Part shown: positions 16,042-23,712 of the stretch, one piece after another
How the letters are laid out: each line of letters starts with the position of its first letter
How positions within the stretch are numbered: the first letter of the stretch is position 1
Assembly (NCBI GenBank): GCA_024701455.1
Contig: JABXYP010000001.1
Span: 1,802,001-1,866,000 of the forward strand
Length of the DNA: 64,000 nucleotides
Direction: 5' to 3'
Origin: Bacillus sp. A301a_S52
GTDB lineage: Bacteria > Bacillota > Bacilli > Bacillales > Salisediminibacteriaceae
Program-made: the position numbers and the translations under genes
The notes under the pieces: model-generated
Database searches by the model: none
What the model saw: only the letters and a program-made list of their open reading frames with translations
Told to the model about the DNA's origin: nothing

Positions 16042-18645
16042 TCACTGATTCTCATTTACAGAGTATTTAGTCTGAATAGCTTTAAGCAGCTCTTCTTTAG
16101 AGATGTGAGGGGAGGTTAATTCAAGGCCTTCGCTATATAACAGCATGTCTTTGAATAGGGGGCTCGGCTTATACCCAGCCTGTTTTAAATCTTCCCCATC
16201 TATTGTTCGTCTCAAGGTTTCCCGCTTGAGGATATAATTAAACAGCTTCGTTGTATTTTTTTCAGTAAAAATTGAAAACCATGCTATGAGTGGCTCTTTA
16301 TTAATATGAGAAAATGTCATATGTAAGTCCATTAACGTCAAACTTAATAAATACTCTAAATCAACTTTTTGGTTTGTAAGTGATTGGAACGTATCTAATG
16401 TTTTAATGTCTTCCTTTGTTAGGCAATAATCATACAACTCTGCAAAGCTCTCTTTATTCATAGTTGTCAATAAAGCCATATAACAAATCCATATAGATGA
16501 GTGAACGGCCACACTTTTATCACGAAGAACTACCTGCCAGCCTGCAAGAGTTTTAATATGTTTTACTGATAGGTCAATGTCTAAAGGAGTTTGGAACAAA
16601 TAATCTAATAATGAAAAGGTGTCCATACGACTCACACAAATTAAAGGATCTTCTTCGTTAAATAAACGTATGAGTTCACTTGCAAGACGAGGTTTTGAGA
16701 CAGAATGAATATGGGTGACAGATTCATGAGCAAGTCGTTCAGTATTTTTCGATAAGCGAAAGTTAAAACGTGATTCAAAACGAATGGCCCGCAAAAGTCG
16801 TGTAGGATCTTCTACAAAGCTTAAATTGTAAAGAACACGCAATTGCTGCTTTTGTAAGTCTTTTAAACCGTTAAAGTGGTCTAATAATTCACCGAAAGCT
16901 TCTTCGTGAAGGCAAATAGCCATAGCGTTAATTGTAAAATCTCGTCTATATAAGTCTTCCTTAATAGTGGAAAGCTCGACATTAGGTAGGGCGGCTGGGA
17001 AATCGTAGTATTCTGTTCGTGCACTTGTTAAATCGACTTTGTAACCATTAGGGTGCTTCCAAGTAGCCGTACGAAACGTTTCATGGGTTCTAACGTGACC
17101 GCCGTAGTGTTTTTGCATATGAAGTGCAAAGTCAATCCCATCGCCTTCAACGACGACGTCCATATCTTCGTTACGTCGGTGCAGAAGTAAATCTCTAACC
17201 GCTCCTCCGATTAAATAAGCACGCATAGATAGCCTTCCAGCCTCCTTTCCAAGCAGTTGTAACACATTATAAATAGTAGAAGGCAATTGTTTTTTCATCG
17301 TCTGTGTCAGCTGTCTTTTTAAAGGCACAGAGGTATGCTGAATAGCATGTACGCTATTTTTATTAATTCCATGCATAGCTTGAATAATATCCGTTCTTGA
17401 AACGATGCCAATGAGCTGGCCTTTATGAATAACAGGCAATCTTCCAACATGTTCTTCAATCATAAACTCTCGGATAGTACTGATTTTTTCATGAAGATCA
17501 ATTGTAATTGGAGAGTGACTCATATAACCTTTTACAGGTGCATGTCCTAAATCGTGATGAAGAGCTTTATCAACATCTCTTCGGGAAATGATACCGATAA
17601 CCTTTTTATCTTCTACGACGGGAAAGCCTGTATGTCCATAGCGATACAGCATTTTAGAAACTGTTTCAATAGTTGTATCTGGGGCTACTACGCGAACAGG
17701 TGATGACATTATATGCTTAGCAGTCATAGCATCTTCAACGGTAGTAGGAAGATGCGCTCTGATCTCAGTTATGATAGATGTAAGGTGTTTGCCATTAACT
17801 GATGCAGCAGCAGCTTTTTCATGTCCACCACCATTAAAGTGTCTAATAACAGGTAGGACGTTGATTCTGTCATTATCTGCTCTGGCCGTTATAAAAGTTT
17901 TGTTCCCCATTGTCACCACTGAATAGACAGCATCAGCCCCTGTAACTTGAAGCAACTTCTTTGTGATGACAGAGAGGTGACCAGTATATGATTTTTGAAT
18001 ATGAGATGCAATAATTATATCAGTTCCATCAATTGAAACGAGGTCATTATGATCTACTAATTGTTGAAAAAGAGAAAGTTGCTCCTCCGTTAATGGAGCA
18101 TCACGGAACTGTTCAATAACGCGCAAATTAGCCCCTTGTTCTAAATGGAATGCAGCAGCAGCTAAATCTCGTGACGTTGTATTTTCATAGGTGAAAGCCC
18201 CTGTATCTGAATAAACACCTAAGCCAAAAAGAGTGGCCTCTAAAGGGGAGACAGAGAGTTCTTGTTGCTGAATTAATTCAGTTAAAAGAGTGATGGTCGC
18301 CCCAACATGATCGACCTTTCCTTCAGTGTATGACACAGTTTCTTCTGTCTGAGGATGATGATCATATACGTGGTAAGTCACGTCAGGAGGTAGCTTATCA
18401 GCTACGTCACCCAACCTGTTAATACTGTTAGTATCAACAAGTATTAATACGTTAATTTTTGCCCATGGAACCTCTGACAATGGTTTAAATGTAAATGTAT
18501 CTTTATAAATAGCTAAAAAATGGTTAACTTCAGGGGCTACTTTGGCAGGTAGTATAATGTCAGCTTCAGGATATAATTTTTTAGCAGCAATCAAAGAGGC
18601 GAGCCCATCAAAATCCAGATTGCTGTGAGAAAATATCGTTTGCAT
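16042..18645 (-). CDS. DHH-CBS-tRNA nucleotidyltransferase fusion (probable A-adding enzyme)
   Basis: An 867-residue multidomain protein. Residues 1-300 are a DHH/DHHA1 phosphoesterase (Asp95-His-His97, GGGH at 272-275). Two CBS domains follow at about 310-362 and 375-425. From about 470 comes a class II nucleotidyltransferase with GGAVRD (480-485), the metal-binding DMD (494-496), RRDFTINAMA and DPTRLLRAIRFESRF. Aquifex and some Bacillus relatives with this architecture add only the terminal A of tRNA CCA ends, with a second enzyme adding CC. The DHH half may be a separate phosphodiesterase. Start follows GGAGGAG. Which bases are added cannot be settled by eye. Confidence 0.9.
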   Translation of the reverse strand: MQTIFSHSNLDFDGLASLIAAKKLYPEADIILPAKVAPEVNHFLAIYKDTFTFKPLSEVPWAKINVLILVDTNSINRLGDVADKLPPDVTYHVYDHHPQTEETVSYTEGKVDHVGATITLLTELIQQQELSVSPLEATLFGLGVYSDTGAFTYENTTSRDLAAAAFHLEQGANLRVIEQFRDAPLTEEQLSLFQQLVDHNDLVSIDGTDIIIASHIQKSYTGHLSVITKKLLQVTGADAVYSVVTMGNKTFITARADNDRINVLPVIRHFNGGGHEKAAAASVNGKHLTSIITEIRAHLPTTVEDAMTAKHIMSSPVRVVAPDTTIETVSKMLYRYGHTGFPVVEDKKVIGIISRRDVDKALHHDLGHAPVKGYMSHSPITIDLHEKISTIREFMIEEHVGRLPVIHKGQLIGIVSRTDIIQAMHGINKNSVHAIQHTSVPLKRQLTQTMKKQLPSTIYNVLQLLGKEAGRLSMRAYLIGGAVRDLLLHRRNEDMDVVVEGDGIDFALHMQKHYGGHVRTHETFRTATWKHPNGYKVDLTSARTEYYDFPAALPNVELSTIKEDLYRRDFTINAMAICLHEEAFGELLDHFNGLKDLQKQQLRVLYNLSFVEDPTRLLRAIRFESRFNFRLSKNTERLAHESVTHIHSVSKPRLASELIRLFNEEDPLICVSRMDTFSLLDYLFQTPLDIDLSVKHIKTLAGWQVVLRDKSVAVHSSIWICYMALLTTMNKESFAELYDYCLTKEDIKTLDTFQSLTNQKVDLEYLLSLTLMDLHMTFSHINKEPLIAWFSIFTEKNTTKLFNYILKRETLRRTIDGEDLKQAGYKPSPLFKDMLLYSEGLELTSPHISKEELLKAIQTKYSVNENQ

Positions 18646-18700
18646 GTCATCTCCTCCAGCTTGTGATAGTATGTTTACTATTTAAACATATTTCTGAATG

Positions 18701-18730
18701 AAACGCCTTCCTAATTAGGAAGGCGTTTTT
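18701..18730 (-). terminator. terminator between pssA and the nucleotidyltransferase gene
   Basis: AAACGCCTTCCTAATTAGGA and its continuation form a perfect hairpin of about 14 bp, 80 nt beyond the pssA stop. The T run is longer on the plus strand (GTTTTT) than on the minus strand (GTTTC). Confidence 0.7.
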
Positions 18731-18810
18731 AAAGGATAGACAACTAAATGAAGGTTAAAACATGTAGTTATCGCGAAAAACCTAGTATAAAACTTTTTTC
18801 TTTAAAGCTA

Positions 18811-19353
18811 TTATAATTTTTTAAAACGGAAATGGCTGATCATTAAAATAGAAAGTGATAAAATGAGAAACATGAAAAGGGGAGGCGAAAAAGAATAGCT
18901 AAACAGGAAGCTTATAGTTAGAAGGCACCCTGCTCCAGTGATGGGAAGACCGATAAAAAATCCAGATGAATTAGAAATGTTAAACTGGGCGAGGCGTATG
19001 GCACCGCAAATGATAAAAAAAATCGAAGCCATTGCACCAGCTGCTCCAAATTGATAGAGTACTGAATTAAAGAGAAGAAGCGAAGGGGCTACCCCAAAAG
19101 ATATTAAGTCACATAATGAGTCCAATTGCTTGCCTAATTCCGATTGAATATTCATTTTTCTAGCAACTTTACCATCAAGCAAGTCAAGGATAGCGGCAGT
19201 GCTAATAAATGCCACTGTCAAACCTGTATGCCCTTGAAGTAGAGAAAGGAGCGCAAGACTTCCAAAGCCCAAATTCATAATTGTAATGACATTAGCCGTT
19301 TGACTACGTAAGCGTTTAACTGTACTGTCAAAAAAATGCTGCAACAGGACCAT
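18811..19353 (-). CDS. pssA: CDP-diacylglycerol-serine O-phosphatidyltransferase
   Basis: Makes phosphatidylserine in the membrane. The 180 residues have the full CDP-alcohol phosphotransferase motif: Asp60-Gly61, Ala64-Arg65, Gly74, Asp78, Asp82, flanked by several hydrophobic helices. Start follows AGGAGTG. It is divergent from psd, whose product uses this one's product; in B. subtilis the two genes are in one operon instead. Confidence 0.95.
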   Translation of the reverse strand: MVLLQHFFDSTVKRLRSQTANVITIMNLGFGSLALLSLLQGHTGLTVAFISTAAILDLLDGKVARKMNIQSELGKQLDSLCDLISFGVAPSLLLFNSVLYQFGAAGAMASIFFIICGAIRLAQFNISNSSGFFIGLPITGAGCLLTISFLFSYSFSPPLFMFLILSLSILMISHFRFKKL

Positions 19354-19469
19354 TTAAGATCACTCCTATGTAATTTGAGAACACTAAGCTATAATAAATG
19401 TTAATTATACCATAATAAGTAGAGAGGTACTATGAAATTAGTTACTCGAGAAAGGAAGTTTAATAAGGT

Positions 19470-20282
19470 ATGAAAAAAAAGTTATATCGACTTATGCTTG
19501 AACTCACTCATAATCCATTATATAACTATATGCTAAAAAAGGCAGCTACACACTCATGGAGTCGGAAGGCTATTCCTTCCTTCTCCAAAACGTTTAATAT
19601 TAATACTAATGAGGTAGCTCGACAGCCAGCAGAGTTTGATCATTTGAATGATTTTTTTAGTAGAGAATTAAAAGAAGGGGCCCGTCCAGTTAGTCAAGGG
19701 CTCAATGAGATTGTGAGTCCAGTTGACGGTGTTTTGTCGGAGGTAGGGGATATCACAGATAAAACGCTTATGCATATTAAACAGAGACCCCATTCCTTAG
19801 TAACGATGCTCGGCCTTAAAGGTGCTGTGGATACGTATTTAGGAGGAAAGTATTTTGTCTTTTATCTATCACCTAAAGACTATCATCGTATTCATGCCCC
19901 TTATTCGGGATATGTTAGACGGCGTTGGGCTCTAGGGCGGTACTCAGAACCGGTCAATCACTTAGGTTTTAATTTTGGACAAGAGCCGTTAGCAACGAAT
20001 TATCGTTTGATTACAGAGTTTGAAAGTTCTAAACATCGTTTTGCTGTTGTAAAAATTGGGGCATTAAATGTGAATAGTATTCATTTGACACATACTGAGC
20101 CATATACTGAAAAAGGTGATGAAATAGGCTATTTTTCGTTTGGTTCTACGGTCGTTTTATTATTTCAACAAAATACGGTCAAATTAGCACAATGGATTGC
20201 CGAGGCTAATAAAAGCAATGTTCCAATTAAACAAGGTGAAACGATTGGGGTATGGTCAAATCAGGAAGAGGGATCGTCCTAA
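19470..20282 (+). CDS. psd: phosphatidylserine decarboxylase proenzyme
   Basis: Converts phosphatidylserine to phosphatidylethanolamine. The 270-residue proenzyme carries the self-cleavage motif as FGST (Gly225-Ser226); the serine becomes the pyruvoyl group. The usual LGST has Phe in place of Leu here, a common variant. Conserved HRIHAPYSG and the VNSIHL stretch are present. It is transcribed away from pssA across a 116-nt shared promoter region. Confidence 0.95.
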   Translation: MKKKLYRLMLELTHNPLYNYMLKKAATHSWSRKAIPSFSKTFNINTNEVARQPAEFDHLNDFFSRELKEGARPVSQGLNEIVSPVDGVLSEVGDITDKTLMHIKQRPHSLVTMLGLKGAVDTYLGGKYFVFYLSPKDYHRIHAPYSGYVRRRWALGRYSEPVNHLGFNFGQEPLATNYRLITEFESSKHRFAVVKIGALNVNSIHLTHTEPYTEKGDEIGYFSFGSTVVLLFQQNTVKLAQWIAEANKSNVPIKQGETIGVWSNQEEGSS

Positions 20283-20308
20283 CCTATGTAGTGTGAAATT
20301 TTTCAAAA

Positions 20309-20339
20309 AAACGAGGCGGGAGCTTATCCCGCCTCGTTT
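20309..20339 (+). terminator. bidirectional terminator between psd and the mrp operon
   Basis: CGAGGCGGGA pairs with TCCCGCCTCG. The A7 run on its left side reads as a T run on the minus strand, so it also ends the mrp transcript. Confidence 0.85.
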
Positions 20340-20374
20340 AAAGAATTTATTTCCCATAGGGAATATGTGCTGTA

Positions 20375-20731
20375 TTAATGATCAGCTTTTGATTTTTGCT
20401 GATTAATTGCATCAGCTAAATCATCTTGCGTGCTTTTTTCAGACATTTTTACGTTAACATTATATGCTGAGCGGGCTATCATAAACGCAGCTACTGGAGC
20501 CGTCATAAATACAAATACAATTGTGAGTAGCAGTTTACCAACAAACATGCCATGAATCACAAGAAAGTATAGAAAAACCCCAAGGATAACACTAATAACT
20601 CCGAGTGTGGCGCTTTTAGTTGCAGCGTGGAGCCGTCCGTAAACATCAGGTAAACGAAGAATACCTATAGATCCTAAGACACTTAGCAGGCCCCCTAATA
20701 AAAGAAAGATACTAATGATTATCTCTATCAA
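20375..20731 (-). CDS. mrpG: Na+/H+ antiporter subunit G
   Basis: Last subunit of the Mrp complex. It has three hydrophobic segments and the family core LLSVLGSIGILRLPDVYGRLHA. A TTG start at 20731, giving MIEIIISIF..., matches the usual MrpG N-terminus and has GGGGGGTG upstream; an ATG at 20749 is also open and would lengthen the overlap with mrpF. The C-terminal tail is charged and cytoplasmic. Confidence 0.9.
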   Translation of the reverse strand: MIEIIISIFLLLGGLLSVLGSIGILRLPDVYGRLHAATKSATLGVISVILGVFLYFLVIHGMFVGKLLLTIVFVFMTAPVAAFMIARSAYNVNVKMSEKSTQDDLADAINQQKSKADH

Positions 20732-20993
20732 GAACCACACCCCCCTCAATAAATTTTGCGATCGCTACTGAGCCGATAAAAGCAAGAATAGCTAGTACGA
20801 GGACGACTTCAGCATAAGCGATTGTATCTTGAATTAATAGCAAAATAGCAGTAAAGCCAATGAGATTAATTCCGATTGTATCTAAAGCTGTTAGACGGTC
20901 TGACATGCTAGGACCGATAAGAGCACGAATAGTACAAGCAAAAATAGAAAGGGACATTAATATTAGTACAATTATTGCAACAGTCGTTAACAT
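20712..20993 (-). CDS. mrpF: Na+/H+ antiporter subunit F
   Basis: A 93-residue three-helix membrane protein with the family pattern IRALIGPSMSDRLTALDTIGINLIG. Its ATG overlaps the mrpE stop by 1 nt and follows GGAGGTGACG. MrpF is needed for full antiport and has been linked to bile salt and sodium resistance in B. subtilis (MrpF/ YufC). Confidence 0.93.
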   Translation of the reverse strand: MLTTVAIIVLILMSLSIFACTIRALIGPSMSDRLTALDTIGINLIGFTAILLLIQDTIAYAEVVLVLAILAFIGSVAIAKFIEGGVVLDRDNH

Positions 20994-21469
20994 TAATGCG
21001 TCACCTCCATAATCGCTTTTTCAAATGAATCATGAATCTCGGCAATCGCCTTTTCTTTGTCAGGTACGTGAATGGAGTGGACAAATAAAGTTCGACCATC
21101 TTTCGAAAAATTCATCGTTAAAGTTCCAGGAGTAAGAGAAATCAGATTAGCTAAAAGTGTGACTTCCCAATCAGTTTTAAGTTTTGTCGGTACAGCAATT
21201 ATCCCTGGTTGAATGTCTGGGTTCGGACTTAACACGATTTTTGTCATATCAATATTAGACAAGATAAGTTTATAAAGAAACAGCACTAATAGTTTAAATA
21301 CTGCTACAACACGTCGGAAATAAAAATCGAAGTGTAAAAACCTTCTTAGGACAAACAAAAGTAATAAACCAACGATATAACCAAGCACAAACTCTACGAC
21401 AGTATACTCGGTCCTTAACAACATCCATACTAAAGCTAAACCTATGTTTAATAAAATTTGAAAGGCCAT
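20993..21469 (-). CDS. mrpE: Na+/H+ antiporter subunit E
   Basis: 158 residues: two N-terminal hydrophobic segments, then a soluble domain with LISLTPGTLTMNFSKDGRTLFVH, the MrpE signature. It lies 5 nt after mrpD. MrpE helps assemble the hetero-oligomer; it has no relative in complex I, unlike A, C and D. Confidence 0.93.
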   Translation of the reverse strand: MAFQILLNIGLALVWMLLRTEYTVVEFVLGYIVGLLLLFVLRRFLHFDFYFRRVVAVFKLLVLFLYKLILSNIDMTKIVLSPNPDIQPGIIAVPTKLKTDWEVTLLANLISLTPGTLTMNFSKDGRTLFVHSIHVPDKEKAIAEIHDSFEKAIMEVTH

Positions 21470-21474
21470 GGCTA

Positions 21475-22956
21475 CTACTCCTTAAGCACAGAATTAATAT
21501 AGTCGGAAGGGTCCATAAGTTGCTCAGCAAGTTCCAATGAAAACTGGATAAATGGTTCAGCAGCTACCCCTAAAATAATGGTTAAAGCAACTAATGGTAG
21601 GGTAGTAACTAACAGTTTACCGACCTTTTTATTTTTTGCATCTGGGTCAGGTGCTTTAACTTCTCCCCAAAATGACGTCATGAAAATCTTAAGCATGGAG
21701 AACAATGTTAAAACACCAGTAATAAGACTGACTGCAATAATAAAATAATGTCCTGCTTCTAAACCAGCTACAACGAGAGCAAACTTCCCAAAAAATCCAC
21801 TTAAAGGCGGGATACCTGCTAATGAGAAGGCTGTAATAAAGAAAAGCCAACCGACATATGGGTGTGTTTTTAGTAAACCGCTCATCTGTTTTAAATGGGA
21901 GGTGCCTGTGATTTTTTCAGCAATTCCTGCATAGAGGAACAAAGCTGATTTTACGATAATGTTATGGACGAGAAAATAGAATGTTCCGGCAATAGCTAAT
22001 GGTGTGAAGATCCCGATTCCCATAATCATATATCCTACCTGACTAACGATATGAACAGCAAGGATACGTTTAAAGTCAAACTGAGATACGGCACCAAGCA
22101 CCCCGATAAACATTGTTAAACCGCCGATAATGAGTAAGATTTGGAACACAAGCTGATCATGCGGGAAAATAAGTGTATACGTCCGCATAATCGTGTAGAC
22201 ACCAACCTTTGTTAACAATCCTCCAAATAGCGCTGCAATGGCAGCAGGAGGGGCAAAGTAGGAGTGAGGAAGCCAGTAATATAGCGGGAAAATCGCACTT
22301 TTAGTCCCGAATACAAATAGGAAGACTACCGCAATAACTGACACAACACCTGATTGTTCCAACTCAGCTACTTTTTGAGATAAATCGGCCATGTTTAATG
22401 TTCCAGTGACTCCGTAAAGATAGGCTACAGCTGTAATAAAAAACATAGATGAAACAGTGTTTATAATGACATACTTCAAAGACTCGCGAAGTTGATACCT
22501 TTTACTTCCCATTGATATGAGAATGAACGAGGCAATTAACATAACCTCGAAAAAGACAAAAAGGTTAAATAAATCCCCAGTTAAAAATGAACCGTTAACC
22601 CCTACCATTAAAAAAAGGAAAAAGGGATGGAAATAATTCTTTTCTCGTTCTGCAGAAAACGTCTGAAAAGCAAAAAACAAACAGACAATTGAAAGCAGAG
22701 CGGAAAGGGTGACGAGTGAACTGGATAATAAATCAGCTACTAGTACTATACCAAATGGTGCTGGCCACGCACCCAATTCAATGGTTTGAATACCATCTGT
22801 ATATACAACATATGTCATATAACTTGCAACTACAAGCATCGAACTCGTGGCAATGACACTGGCCACGCGCTGAATTTGTTTGGAGTTCTTGAAGAATATT
22901 AAAATAATACCGACAAGAAGTGGTATGAGTATTGGTAGAATGACTAAGTTATTCAT
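21475..22956 (-). CDS. mrpD: Na+/H+ antiporter subunit D (NuoN/M-like)
   Basis: A 493-residue proton-translocating subunit with about 14 membrane helices, related to NuoN/NuoM of complex I. FEVMLIASFILISMGS carries the membrane-embedded glutamate, and KSAIFPLYYWLPHSY carries the conserved lysine and histidine. The start codon overlaps the end of mrpC by 8 nt. Confidence 0.96.
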   Translation of the reverse strand: MNNLVILPILIPLLVGIILIFFKNSKQIQRVASVIATSSMLVVASYMTYVVYTDGIQTIELGAWPAPFGIVLVADLLSSSLVTLSALLSIVCLFFAFQTFSAEREKNYFHPFFLFLMVGVNGSFLTGDLFNLFVFFEVMLIASFILISMGSKRYQLRESLKYVIINTVSSMFFITAVAYLYGVTGTLNMADLSQKVAELEQSGVVSVIAVVFLFVFGTKSAIFPLYYWLPHSYFAPPAAIAALFGGLLTKVGVYTIMRTYTLIFPHDQLVFQILLIIGGLTMFIGVLGAVSQFDFKRILAVHIVSQVGYMIMGIGIFTPLAIAGTFYFLVHNIIVKSALFLYAGIAEKITGTSHLKQMSGLLKTHPYVGWLFFITAFSLAGIPPLSGFFGKFALVVAGLEAGHYFIIAVSLITGVLTLFSMLKIFMTSFWGEVKAPDPDAKNKKVGKLLVTTLPLVALTIILGVAAEPFIQFSLELAEQLMDPSDYINSVLKE

Positions 22957-23287
22957 CTTCAGTTCCCCTTAATTCATCGAAATTATCTGTTTTGTGCTCT
23001 TTATATGTTCGATAGGCCAATACGAGCATAAAAGCAGTGATACCGAAGCCGATAACGATCGCAGTTAAAATGAGCGCTTGTGGCAGCGGATCAGAATAGG
23101 TTGACGCCTCTTCCCCTAAGAGGGGAGGAGCTCCTTGTTGTAGTCCTGATAGTGTTAAAAGCAGTAAATGGGCACCATGTGAAATAACAACTACTCCAAT
23201 AATAACCCTTAATAAACTTTTAGACAAAATCAAGTAAGTTGCTACCGTAAAGAGGACGCCGATCGTTAAAATCATTAATATTTCCAT
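22949..23287 (-). CDS. mrpC: Na+/H+ antiporter subunit C (NuoK-like)
   Basis: 112 residues with three membrane helices, homologous to NuoK. The segment DPLPQALILTAIVIGFGITAF is the family hallmark. It overlaps mrpB by 1 nt and mrpD by 8 nt, indicating coupled translation. Confidence 0.95.
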   Translation of the reverse strand: MEILMILTIGVLFTVATYLILSKSLLRVIIGVVVISHGAHLLLLTLSGLQQGAPPLLGEEASTYSDPLPQALILTAIVIGFGITAFMLVLAYRTYKEHKTDNFDELRGTEDE

Positions 23288-23712
23288 CAGCTATCATCCT
23301 CCGCAATTGTTAAAATAACGAGTAAAGTAAATCCAACGACCACTAGATATATTCCTAAATCAAAAGGAAGAGCGGTCGTTAATTCCGTTTCGCCTAAAAT
23401 GGGTATTTGATAATAATTAAAGAACTGTTTTAAGAACGGGCGACCTAGAAACATGCCGACCATACCGGTTAAGACAGCTAGTAGTAATCCAGAGGCGATG
23501 ATTTTTGCATAATTAAACGGCAATACTTTTTTAATTGTCTTAATATCAAAGCTTAAGAAAAGTAGCACTAGTGCTGATGCCGTCATTAGGCCCCCGATAA
23601 AGCCGCCACCAGGATTGTTGTGCCCAGCGAAAAAGAGAAAGATGGAAAATGCTAGAATAATAAACGCCACAATTCTCGTAATAACATGTAATTGAACGGG
23701 AGTATTTTTCAT
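23287..23712 (-). CDS. mrpB: Na+/H+ antiporter subunit B
   Basis: 141 residues, four membrane helices, with GHNNPGGGFIGGL, the conserved MnhB motif. Overlaps mrpA by 1 nt and mrpC by 1 nt. Confidence 0.95.
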   Translation of the reverse strand: MKNTPVQLHVITRIVAFIILAFSIFLFFAGHNNPGGGFIGGLMTASALVLLFLSFDIKTIKKVLPFNYAKIIASGLLLAVLTGMVGMFLGRPFLKQFFNYYQIPILGETELTTALPFDLGIYLVVVGFTLLVILTIAEDDS

